From a virus, in the IMG/VR virus record IMGVR_UViG_3300025769_015686, positions 1 through 20,862 of that record: 20,862 bases of DNA, one strand, 5' to 3'. Positions 8,578-15,471 of this stretch are shown in pieces. The position numbers were made by a program, and so were the translations under genes. A model generated the notes under the pieces. The model made no database searches. It was not told where the DNA came from and saw only the letters and a list, made by a program, of their open reading frames with translations. The first letter of the stretch is position 1, and each line of letters starts with the position of its first letter.

Positions 8578-8825
8578 GTGCAATAAAATTAACAGAACAA
8601 GAAATAAAAGCAATAGAAGATATTAGACTTCGTAAGAAAGCAATTAAAGATGAAATAGCCGATATAGGTCTATCAAAAATTAATCTTAAATTAAGACAAG
8701 AAAAATTAGAAGAGTTTTACTCTAAAACACTTAAAACAGAAACTGATATTGCAAAAATATTAGAAGAAAAATATGGAAAAGGATCCGTTGATATACAATC
8801 AGGGACATTTACTCCTTTAAGTTAA
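8574..8825 (+). CDS. Small helical protein of unknown function
   Basis: This 83-residue protein overlaps the dehydrogenase stop by the ATGA arrangement, so translation is likely coupled. Residues 5-65 are rich in Lys, Glu, Ile and Leu with heptad-like spacing, suggesting a helical hairpin or coiled coil. The end (GSVDIQSGTFTPLS) looks flexible. No catalytic motif, signal peptide or membrane segment is seen. It is the last gene before the tail module, so it might be a small structural or assembly factor instead of part of the sugar pathway. Confidence 0.75.
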   Translation: MSAIKLTEQEIKAIEDIRLRKKAIKDEIADIGLSKINLKLRQEKLEEFYSKTLKTETDIAKILEEKYGKGSVDIQSGTFTPLS

Positions 8826-8844
8826 TTTTTCACTAAACAACACT

Positions 8845-8862
8845 CTATTTATATATGTAGAC
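8845..8862 (+). promoter_or_regulatory. Candidate late promoter-like element (distal copy)
   Basis: CTATTTATATATGTAGAC lies in the 113 nt gap before the sheath gene, about 95 nt upstream of its ATG. It shares the CTATTTATA core with elements upstream of other tail genes. No clear terminator hairpin is seen in this gap. The motif could be one of two tandem promoters for the sheath transcript. Confidence 0.35.
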
Positions 8863-8899
8863 GAACACCACAATACATAAAGCGGTTTCGTTTATTTAC

Positions 8900-8916
8900 A
8901 TATATTTATATAAGAC
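8900..8916 (+). promoter_or_regulatory. Candidate late promoter-like element (proximal to sheath)
   Basis: ATATATTTATATAAGAC ends 22 nt before the sheath ATG. The stretch TATTTATATAAGACAA is nearly identical to TATTTATTATAAGACAA at 11241-11257, before the gp26-like gene, and both sit about 36-37 nt from their start codons. This repeated spacing is the best support that the motif is functional. Confidence 0.45.
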
Positions 8917-8938
8917 AATATTATAAACTTTACCGAAA

Positions 8939-10642
8939 ATGGCAGAAACAATAGTCTCACCAGGTGTATTTCAAAGAGAAAATGATATCTCTTTCATCGC
9001 CCCAGCACCTTTAGAAGCAGGAGCAGCAATTATAGGACCTACTGTAAAAGGACCAGTAGAAGTACCTACAACTGTTACCTCGTATAGCGAATACGTTAGA
9101 AAATTTGGGGACACTTTTGAAACAGGATCAGAAAAATCTGAATTCTTAACTTCATTAGCAGTTAAATCCTACTTCCAGCAAGGAGGTGACACTTGTTTAG
9201 TAACAAGAGTTGTAACAGGATCTTTTGCAGCAGCTACCGACACAGGTATTACAGCATCATCAGGATCAGCACCTTTTACTGTAGAAACATTAGGAAAAGG
9301 TACTATCATGAACAATTCAAGTTCAGAAAACAGCGATGGTTCTTTAATTAGTGGAAACTCAGATAATATAAGATATGAAATTTCAAATATTAGTAATGCT
9401 AAAGGAACATTTACACTTTCGGTAAGAAGAGGTGATGACAATGCAAAAAACAAAATAGTCCTTGAATCATTTAACAACCTATCATTAGATCCAAATGCAG
9501 ATAACTATATAGAAAAAGTGATTGGTAACCAGACTACTTCAAAAGGTACAGACGGTTCATCAAAATATGTTTCTGTAACTGGAGATTATGTAAACAATTC
9601 AAACTACATTAGAGTAGCATCAGTACCAAGACAAACTCTTAACTATATCGGTAACGATGGATTGATTAGAGTGGCAGGAGCAACAGGTTCTCTACCAATA
9701 GCACAGTCTGGATCTTTCAGCGGAGGTACTGGAGCAAATGTAGTAGGAGAAGATAACTACTTCGGAAATATTAGTACTAGAACACAAGGTTTAACAGCAG
9801 GTTGTTACACAGATGCAATTGCAATCTTAGAAAACACAGATGCTTATTTATTTAATATAATTTCAGCACCAGGTTTAGTATACGATAAACACGTTACTCC
9901 ACTTGATAGCATTATATCTTTAACTGAAACAAGAGGAGATTGTATTGCAGTAATAGATTTATACTCTTACGGAGCAACAATTTCTAACGTAACAGGTAAG
10001 GCAGATTTATTGAATAGCTCTTATGCAGCTTCATACTGGCCTTGGTTACAGACAGCATCAGCTACTGGTAAGAATGTATGGGCACCAGCATCAGTATTTA
10101 TTCCAGGAGTATATGCATTCACAGATGGAGCAGCAGCACCATGGTTTGCACCAGCTGGTTTAACTAGAGGTGGTGTACCAGGAGTAATTCAAGCAGAAAG
10201 AAAGTTAACTAGAAGCGATAGAGATACTTTATATAATTCAAAAGTTAACCCAATTGCTACATTCCCAGGAACAGGTATTGCAATCTTTGGACAAAAGACA
10301 TTACAGACTAAAGCATCAGCTTTAGATAGAGTAAACGTAAGAAGATTACTAATTGATCTTAAGAAGTTTATTGGAGATCAAGCTTCAACATTAGTATTCG
10401 AACAAAATACAATTACAACAAGAAACAAATTCTTATCAGCGGTTAACCCATACCTAGATTCAGTAACACAAAGACAAGGTCTTTACGCTTACAGAGTAGT
10501 AATGGATGACAGTAATAACACAGCGGATGTTATAGATAGAAACCAATTAGTAGGTCAGATCTATATCCAGCCAGCTAAGACAGCAGAATTTATAGTATTA
10601 GACTTCGTAGTAGAACCAACAGGAGCGACTTTCGGAGCATAA
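8939..10642 (+). CDS. Contractile tail sheath protein (T4 gp18-like)
   Basis: This 567-residue protein has the usual sheath start, with SPGVF near the N-terminus followed by IIGPTVKGPVEVPT and a SYSEYVRKFG segment. The C-terminal third carries the conserved sheath core: ARGxx-type RKLTRSDRDTLY, VNPIATFPGTGIAIFG, the VNVRRLLIDLKKFI helix, and EFIVLDFVVEPTGA at the end. The middle, more variable part (about residues 110-290) is Ser/Gly/Asn rich and probably forms the outward-facing insertion domains. T4 gp18 is longer (659 residues), so the outer domains are reduced. Sheath subunits polymerise around the tube and contract at infection. Codon use is more C-rich at third positions than in the sugar island, as expected for an abundant protein. 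The leader holds a promoter-like repeat and no Shine-Dalgarno sequence. Confidence 0.95.
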   Translation: MAETIVSPGVFQRENDISFIAPAPLEAGAAIIGPTVKGPVEVPTTVTSYSEYVRKFGDTFETGSEKSEFLTSLAVKSYFQQGGDTCLVTRVVTGSFAAATDTGITASSGSAPFTVETLGKGTIMNNSSSENSDGSLISGNSDNIRYEISNISNAKGTFTLSVRRGDDNAKNKIVLESFNNLSLDPNADNYIEKVIGNQTTSKGTDGSSKYVSVTGDYVNNSNYIRVASVPRQTLNYIGNDGLIRVAGATGSLPIAQSGSFSGGTGANVVGEDNYFGNISTRTQGLTAGCYTDAIAILENTDAYLFNIISAPGLVYDKHVTPLDSIISLTETRGDCIAVIDLYSYGATISNVTGKADLLNSSYAASYWPWLQTASATGKNVWAPASVFIPGVYAFTDGAAAPWFAPAGLTRGGVPGVIQAERKLTRSDRDTLYNSKVNPIATFPGTGIAIFGQKTLQTKASALDRVNVRRLLIDLKKFIGDQASTLVFEQNTITTRNKFLSAVNPYLDSVTQRQGLYAYRVVMDDSNNTADVIDRNQLVGQIYIQPAKTAEFIVLDFVVEPTGATFGA

Positions 10643-10653
10643 TTAGAAACATA

Positions 10654-10669
10654 GATATTTATAATAAAG
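10654..10669 (+). promoter_or_regulatory. Candidate late promoter-like element upstream of tail tube
   Basis: GATATTTATAATAAAG lies in the 36 nt gap between the sheath and tube genes, with its TATTTATAA core starting 23 nt before the ATG at 10679. It matches the elements before the tape measure and 60-residue genes in core and spacing. It may give the tube gene its own transcript. Confidence 0.4.
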
Positions 10670-10678
10670 TAACATAAC

Positions 10679-11164
10679 ATGGCAGTATTAGATCCAAATG
10701 AAATAATGTTTAGAGCTTTCGAGCCGAAAGTTCAGAATAGATTTGTCCTTTACGTAGATGGAATTCCATCATTCTTAGTAAAGAACGTATCAGCACCAGA
10801 ATTCACAGATGAGGTGATTAAATTAGACCACATCAACTCTTATAGAAAAATTAGAGGAAAAAGAGAATGGGCTGATATAACAATGACTTTATATGATCCA
10901 ATCACACCTTCAGGTGCACAAGCAGTGATGGAGTGGGCAAGATTATCTTATGAGTCAGTAACAGGTAGAGCTGGATACTCAGATTTCTACAAAAAGGATC
11001 TAACATTAAACATATTAGGACCAGTTGGTGATATCGTTGGAGAATGGGTCATCAAAGGAGGATTCGTAACTACAGCAGATTTCGGAGACTATGATTGGTC
11101 TAATAGTGAAGTAGTCGATGTATCGTTAACTGTAGCGATGGACTACTGTATCTTAAATTACTAA
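10679..11164 (+). CDS. Tail tube protein (T4 gp19-like)
   Basis: This 161-residue protein fits the inner tail tube of contractile phages: T4 gp19 is 163 residues and also directly follows the sheath gene. Visible family features are the N-terminal FEPKVQNRFVLYVDGIPSFL strand, the APEFTDEVIKLDHIN segment, REWADITMTLYDP, and a late W..KG.F......GDYDWSNSEVVDVSLTVAMDYC strand pair. Subunits stack as rings around the tape measure protein and form the channel for DNA. An intrinsic terminator follows 25 nt after the stop, so sheath and tube form a short, high-expression unit. Confidence 0.94.
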   Translation: MAVLDPNEIMFRAFEPKVQNRFVLYVDGIPSFLVKNVSAPEFTDEVIKLDHINSYRKIRGKREWADITMTLYDPITPSGAQAVMEWARLSYESVTGRAGYSDFYKKDLTLNILGPVGDIVGEWVIKGGFVTTADFGDYDWSNSEVVDVSLTVAMDYCILNY

Positions 11165-11189
11165 CCGCTACCCTACATACTTTATTAAG

Positions 11190-11214
11190 AACCCGACAAT
11201 TAGTCGGGTTTTTT
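11190..11214 (+). terminator. Rho-independent terminator after the tail tube gene
   Basis: AACCCGAC (11190-11197) pairs perfectly with GTCGGGTT (11203-11210) around an AATTA loop. The 3' arm runs into TTTT for a six-T tract, followed by GTTGTTTT. This is the clearest intrinsic terminator in the window. It separates the abundant sheath/tube genes from the chaperone and tape measure genes, which are needed in far fewer copies. Confidence 0.9.
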
Positions 11215-11237
11215 GTTGTTTTAAAAAAATTTTATTC

Positions 11238-11255
11238 GTATATTTATTATAAGAC
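11238..11255 (+). promoter_or_regulatory. Candidate late promoter-like element after the terminator
   Basis: GTATATTTATTATAAGAC lies directly after the terminator and 37 nt (core to ATG) before the gp26-like gene. Sitting just downstream of a terminator, it is well placed to restart transcription. It matches the copies at 8900 and 7373. Confidence 0.5.
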
Positions 11256-11277
11256 AAGTTATACTTAAACGTTATTT

Positions 11278-12015
11278 ATGAGCAAAACATTTAATTTACC
11301 AACAGAAACCGTAGTATTACCATCAAAAGGATTGTTATATCCAGAAGATTCTCCATTAGCTAAAGGGGAATTAGAGATGAAATACATGACAGCCAAAGAA
11401 GAAGATATACTTACCAACCAAAATTACATTACAAACGGTACAGTTATTGATAAACTTTTACAATCTCTCATTCTAACAAAGGATGTTGATTATGATAGTT
11501 TACTTGTAGGAGATAAGAATGCTATGATGATAGCAGCAAGGATACTTGCTTACGGTAAAGACTATAAGGTTAACTACGGGGGTAAGGAATATAAAGTAGA
11601 CTTAAGTTTATTAGAGGAAAAAGAAATTAATCTAGATTTATATAAAGATAGGAAAAACGAATTTAAATTTACTCTACCAAAAAGTAAACTAGATGTGACT
11701 TTTAAAATTCTTACACATGCTGATGAAAAGGCAATAGATGCTGAACTGCAAGGTTTAGCTAAAATAGATACAGAAGCTTCACCTGAGGTTACCACTAGAT
11801 TAAAACATGTAATAACATCTGTAGACGGATCAGATCTTGATACAGATATAAGAAATTTTGTTGATAATTATTTATTAGCAGAAGATGCAAGGGCATTAAG
11901 GAATGAAATACTTAAAATATCACCAGATATTAATATGGTATTTAAACCTGAATTTAGCCCAGAGGAAGGAGTGGATATACCCCTGGGGGTAGGCTTTTTT
12001 TGGCCTAAGCTCTAA
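11278..12015 (+). CDS. Baseplate/tail assembly protein, T4 gp26 family (zero-frame product)
   Basis: The 245-residue zero-frame product matches the T4 gp26 baseplate family: an N-terminal ETVVLPSKGLLYP, then MKYMTAKEEDILTN, a GTVIDKLLQSLIL helix, VGDKNAMMIAARILAYG and a C-terminal DNYLLAEDARALRNEI segment. It is a little longer than T4 gp26 (208 residues). In T4 this protein belongs to the baseplate hub. Here the gene lies immediately before the tape measure gene, the position held by tail assembly chaperones in many phages. The reading frame ends IPLGVGFFWPKL-stop, with seven T residues under FF, where a second frame takes over. The leader has no Shine-Dalgarno sequence but does have the promoter-like repeat. 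Confidence 0.85.
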   Translation: MSKTFNLPTETVVLPSKGLLYPEDSPLAKGELEMKYMTAKEEDILTNQNYITNGTVIDKLLQSLILTKDVDYDSLLVGDKNAMMIAARILAYGKDYKVNYGGKEYKVDLSLLEEKEINLDLYKDRKNEFKFTLPKSKLDVTFKILTHADEKAIDAELQGLAKIDTEASPEVTTRLKHVITSVDGSDLDTDIRNFVDNYLLAEDARALRNEILKISPDINMVFKPEFSPEEGVDIPLGVGFFWPKL

Positions 12016-12262
12016 TTATAGAAATGTCCTATTTAGTCAAATACACCAAATAGTTTTTAACGGAAATGGAGGATATACATGGAATGATGTATACAATATG
12101 CCTATATGGTTAAGAAAATTTACTTTCCAGGAATTAAAAGACCATTTTGATAAGAGAAATGAAGAACAGGAAAAAGCTATGAAAAAAGCTAAAGGTTTAC
12201 AAAAAGCCAAAATACACAAACCAGATATTAAGCCTAACTACAGTACAAAGACTTCTAAATAA
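11278..12262 (+). CDS. Predicted frameshift product: gp26-like protein extended by 86 codons
   Basis: From 11993 to the TAA at 12260-12262 the frame +1 to the gp26-like gene is open. After a shift at the T run it reads GLSSNYRNVLFSQIHQIVFN, then GNGGYTWNDVYNMPIWLRKF, a charged helix and a Lys-rich tail. The first 32 codons after the shift contain no ATG, GTG or TTG; the first ATG (12098) would drop the best protein-like part. The frames overlap only from 11993 to 12012, since a TAG at 11990-11992 closes the second frame upstream. A +1 shift gives 327 residues (241 plus 86) and a -2 shift 328. This would be a short and long chaperone pair, as in P2 E/E' or lambda G/GT. A homopolymer miscall is the main alternative. 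Confidence 0.65.
11995..12001 (+). other. Slippery T7 run, predicted +1/-2 frameshift site
   Basis: In the zero frame the site reads GGC TTT TTT TGG CCT. With TTT (11998-12000) in the P site, the tRNA can re-pair with TTT at 11999-12001 (+1) or 11996-11998 (-2); both give the frame that stays open to 12262. The next zero-frame codon, TGG, is read by a single tRNA and may pause. A -1 shift is excluded because that frame stops at 12006-12008. Confidence 0.6.
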
Positions 12263-12273
12263 TAGAGGTCTTT
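12247..12273 (+). other. Stem-loop at the end of the frameshift ORF
   Basis: AAAGACTTC (12247-12255) pairs with GAGGTCTTT (12265-12273) with one G-U wobble around the loop TAAATAATA, which holds the stop codon of the extended frame. There is no full T tract (TTTCC follows), so it is a weak terminator at best. It could also protect an RNA end or mark a processing site before the tape measure gene. Confidence 0.4.
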
Positions 12274-12290
12274 CCTATTTATAAAAAAGA
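12274..12290 (+). promoter_or_regulatory. Candidate late promoter-like element upstream of tape measure gene
   Basis: CCTATTTATAAAAAAGA follows the stem-loop directly; its TATTTATAA core begins 21 nt before the GTG start. It shares CTATTTATAA with the element before the gene at 15286. Confidence 0.4.
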
Positions 12291-12296
12291 AATACA

Positions 12297-15263
12297 GTGG
12301 CAGAAAACGATAATTTTGATTTTTTAAGAGACGGCAAAGCATTGAGAGATATGCGTGAGTTTCAGAACATGATAATCACGTCTAGGGATCAAGTAAAGAA
12401 ACTTGGAGGTGAATTTAAAAAAGCCACAGGTGAATCTGATGATTTAAAAAATAGAGGTGAAGAAATAGCTAAGGTATATACCAGTATAAACACACAGCTG
12501 AGAGGCTTTGCTGATTTACAAAGTAAAGTTTTCACTTCTAATAAATCTTTAGTTACAATAACTAATCAAAGAATTAAACAAGAAAATAAACTTTTTCAGC
12601 TTAGAAGTGAATCAACTAAAGCTACACAGGAGTTTTTAAAGACACAAAAAAAGGTTAGAGATCTAGATAGCGAGATACTAGATCTAAGAGATGATATAGC
12701 AACTTTAAGCGGTAAAGAAAGAACAAAAGCTCAGAACGATCTTAAAGTTAAAAAAAGCTTACTGAAAGAACAACAAAAACAACTTGAAATACAAGAAAAA
12801 TATGCAGAAAGTTTAGTAGAAGGAGTAGACACTACCGGTAAGGTAGTTGATAAGTATAAAGAACTAGAAACCTTTGCCGAGTCAGTCAATGAAAAAGTTG
12901 GGTTTTTTAACGGTATGGCAGCTTTTGTAAAAGACATACCCGGTTTAGGTGCTATATCTAAACCATTCCAAGATGCTGCAACTGCTGCACGTAAATCACA
13001 AATACATTACGAAAAAATACAAGGTATTAACATAGAAACCGGTGAGGGCCTTAAAAAAGACAAAATTATAGAATTAGGTCTAGCAGATCAGTTATTAGAT
13101 AAGAATGGTAATATTTTAGAAGGTACTGCTGCTGTTGCAAGAATTAGAAAACTTGGATTAGAAGACGCTTTTAAAGGTATGACCGGGCTACAGGCAGGTA
13201 CAAAATCACTTGGTGCTGCGATGAAAAAAGCTGTAGCTCCTCTAGCAATTATAGCAGTAGTAGGGAAAGCGCTGACAGCAGTTTTAAAACTTCTAGTTAC
13301 TAGTACAATACAGTCACAAGAAAGAACTACGTTACTTGCTAGAGAATTTGGAGTATCAAGAGATAGAGCTGCTCAAATGAGAAAAGAGTTAGTCGAAAGT
13401 GAAAAAGCGTCCAATAGAATGTATATAAGTGTGACCAGATTGTTAGAAGCACAGACTATGCTTGTTAATCAGCTTGAAAGAGGAGGTACTTTTAATTTTC
13501 AAAATTTAGATACTATATTACTTCTTACTAAGAGAATGGGAGTAACTGATGATGTAGCAACTAAGATAGCAGCAAGAGCAGAAGCATTCGGTGTAAATTC
13601 TAGAGCTAATATAGATGCTATAATGATGATGAATAACGAATTATTTAATTCCGGTGAAAGTACTGCCACTATTGGACAGCTAATGACTTCAGTTAGTGAG
13701 GCAACAGGGCAAGTAGCTGCATCGTTAGGTTTTAGTAATACTAATATTGCAAGAGCTGTTAACCAGGTTAGAAGATTTGGTTTAAATTTATTACAGGCTA
13801 GAAACATTTCTGAAAATTTACTTGATTTTGAAAAATCTCTTAATGCAGAATTAGAAGCAGAATTATTCCTGGGTAGAGATATAAATTTAGATAAGGCTAG
13901 AATGATGTCCCTTCAAGGTGATATAGTTGGAGCAACAGAAGAAGTTATGAAAATAACAAGAGGTTTGACAGCCGAGCAAAGAAAAAGCCCTATAGTAATG
14001 GGTGCACTAGCCGATATTATAGGGATATCAGTAGATGAATTACAAGATGCTTATCTACTTGAAACAGATAGAGCAAGACAGGGACAGCAACAATTAGAAA
14101 ACTATCAAAAATATATACAGCTAGTAAAACAACAGCAAGCACTAGAAAAACGATTTACAGAGGCTATAAGTAGGTTAGAGGAAAAGAGAAGTAAGTTAAA
14201 CGAAAAAGAAAACAAAAAAGAAATAAAGGTCCTAGATGATGAGATAGCTAAAATGAGAGAAAACATGGCTCAAAATAAAGAATATTTAGAGCAACAAAAA
14301 AAGAGGTTAAATATAGCCGAAGAAACTGCAGATGAACTTGCTGCTAACGTAACTGCTCAAGAAGCCTTCAACGAGACAGTACAAAAGTTAAAAGATAGGT
14401 TAATGGAATTTACAACTAGTTCTATTTTTGATAAAGTACTAGAAAGATTAAGATTATTTGCCGAGTATGGGGTAAAAGGACTGAGTATGGAGTTAGGCCA
14501 GAATTATCAAGTTAGAACTAAAGATCAAATCATATTTGAAGAATTAGGACAGCAGTCTAGAAGAGAATTTCTAAATTATCAACTAGAAAGCAAAAAACTT
14601 CAAAATATTGTTGAAAATGGTACTGAAGAAGAGAAAGCAAATGCACAAGAATCTTTAAAGCAACTTAAAGGTAATCATAAAGAGTTAATTGAATCAGTTA
14701 ATAATCTTGCTGATTTCGAAGCGTCAAAGTTATTAAATATAAGCAATGTATTTGATAGGGCTGGAAAAATTGATCAAGGTGAATTTACAAAAAGTCTTGC
14801 TATTGCTCAAATGAAAAATTTAGAAGAGGAATTTTTAGAGCAAGTACAACTTATGAGTGATTCTTTCACAGATGCTGCAAAGACAAACACTATGTCAAGG
14901 ACGTGGAGTTATAGCAGTGGACCGAGACCAACTGTAACTAGTGTATCAGATAATCAAAGTATTATAGATAGCGCTCTTAACCCTCAAGATCAAGATAATA
15001 CTTTACAGGGTCTTATCTCTCCAGAAAGTGGAGAAGTAGAAAAAAATAATGACTTTATTATAAGACCAGGTCAACCTATTCAGAAATTTAGAAAAGACGA
15101 CATTGTTATCGGGGGTACAAATTTATTTGGTGGTGGGAGTAGTAAAAATGTAGAAAAGAAATTAGATGCCATACTGGCAGCTATACAAGCAGGAGGAAAC
15201 GTATACATCGACGGGAATAAAGCCGGTCGTGCAATTGTTTTAGCAACACAAAAATTAAGTTAA
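12297..15263 (+). CDS. Tail tape measure protein
   Basis: At 988 residues this is by far the largest protein, and it lies between chaperone-like and baseplate genes. Predicted coiled coils rich in Lys, Glu and Gln lie at about residues 90-175 and 610-690. A hydrophobic segment at about 310-335 (PLAIIAVVGKALTAVLKLLV) is typical of tape measure proteins and could enter the host membrane. The C-terminus (DDIVIGGTNLFGGG, then VEKKLDAILAAI and VYIDGNKAGRAI) is a usual tape measure ending. The protein sets tail length and sits inside the tube; by the rough 1.5 angstrom per residue rule it would allow about 150 nm. The start is GTG, with an in-frame TAA at 12282; the first ATG is at codon 19. It is longer than T4 gp29 (590 residues). 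Confidence 0.92.
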   Translation: MAENDNFDFLRDGKALRDMREFQNMIITSRDQVKKLGGEFKKATGESDDLKNRGEEIAKVYTSINTQLRGFADLQSKVFTSNKSLVTITNQRIKQENKLFQLRSESTKATQEFLKTQKKVRDLDSEILDLRDDIATLSGKERTKAQNDLKVKKSLLKEQQKQLEIQEKYAESLVEGVDTTGKVVDKYKELETFAESVNEKVGFFNGMAAFVKDIPGLGAISKPFQDAATAARKSQIHYEKIQGINIETGEGLKKDKIIELGLADQLLDKNGNILEGTAAVARIRKLGLEDAFKGMTGLQAGTKSLGAAMKKAVAPLAIIAVVGKALTAVLKLLVTSTIQSQERTTLLAREFGVSRDRAAQMRKELVESEKASNRMYISVTRLLEAQTMLVNQLERGGTFNFQNLDTILLLTKRMGVTDDVATKIAARAEAFGVNSRANIDAIMMMNNELFNSGESTATIGQLMTSVSEATGQVAASLGFSNTNIARAVNQVRRFGLNLLQARNISENLLDFEKSLNAELEAELFLGRDINLDKARMMSLQGDIVGATEEVMKITRGLTAEQRKSPIVMGALADIIGISVDELQDAYLLETDRARQGQQQLENYQKYIQLVKQQQALEKRFTEAISRLEEKRSKLNEKENKKEIKVLDDEIAKMRENMAQNKEYLEQQKKRLNIAEETADELAANVTAQEAFNETVQKLKDRLMEFTTSSIFDKVLERLRLFAEYGVKGLSMELGQNYQVRTKDQIIFEELGQQSRREFLNYQLESKKLQNIVENGTEEEKANAQESLKQLKGNHKELIESVNNLADFEASKLLNISNVFDRAGKIDQGEFTKSLAIAQMKNLEEEFLEQVQLMSDSFTDAAKTNTMSRTWSYSSGPRPTVTSVSDNQSIIDSALNPQDQDNTLQGLISPESGEVEKNNDFIIRPGQPIQKFRKDDIVIGGTNLFGGGSSKNVEKKLDAILAAIQAGGNVYIDGNKAGRAIVLATQKLS

Positions 15264-15264
15264 A

Positions 15265-15279
15265 CTATTTATAATTAAA
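15265..15279 (+). promoter_or_regulatory. Candidate late promoter-like element upstream of the 60-residue gene
   Basis: CTATTTATAATTAAA fills most of the 22 nt gap after the tape measure gene, with the core 20 nt before the ATG at 15286. It is the last copy seen; the following baseplate genes have no such element. Confidence 0.4.
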
Positions 15280-15285
15280 ATAATT

Positions 15286-15468
15286 ATGGGAATTTTAAAG
15301 AATCAATTAGAAACATCTAAATTAGGTCTAAACGGAAAAACACCTGCAAATAGAGCAGGAGCATCTGCAGATAACGATATTCACTTCACAGATGGTGATC
15401 ACGTTGGCGGACACACTAACTTAGATAAGAAAGTAGTCAATAAGTATATCGACAACAAGCCAGAATAA
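15286..15468 (+). CDS. Small hydrophilic protein of unknown function
   Basis: This 60-residue protein (MGILKNQLETSKLGLNGKTP...) is Gly, Asn, Asp and Lys rich and has no membrane segment. The middle holds DNDIHFTDGDHVGGHTN, with three His residues among acidic ones, which might bind a metal. It has its own promoter-like element and lies 3 nt before the next gene. The length, steady composition and position between tape measure and baseplate genes support a real gene. It could be a minor baseplate or tail-tip component, but I do not recognise a family. Confidence 0.7.
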   Translation: MGILKNQLETSKLGLNGKTPANRAGASADNDIHFTDGDHVGGHTNLDKKVVNKYIDNKPE

Positions 15469-15471
15469 TTA

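Noticed and set aside
1-8825. Radical-SAM set as a RiPP biosynthesis cluster
   Set aside because: No short precursor peptide with a leader, no peptidase and no transporter is seen; the sugar genes point elsewhere, though peptide substrates are not excluded.
8826-8938. Terminator or small RNA in the gap before the sheath gene
   Set aside because: No stable stem with a T tract was found; only the two promoter-like copies stand out.
9169-9477. Minus-strand open frame of 102 codons, and similar ones at 13499-13807 and 15399-15635
   Set aside because: They lie opposite well-supported structural genes and have no family features; they are antisense shadows.
12001-12015. Classical -1 frameshift at the T run
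   Set aside because: The -1 frame meets TAA at 12006-12008; only a +1 or -2 shift reaches the long open frame.
12098-12262. Independent small gene starting at ATG 12098
   Set aside because: It would leave out the 32 preceding codons, which look protein-like (NYRNVLFSQIHQ and GGYTWNDVYN), and no start exists for them; kept only as a fallback.
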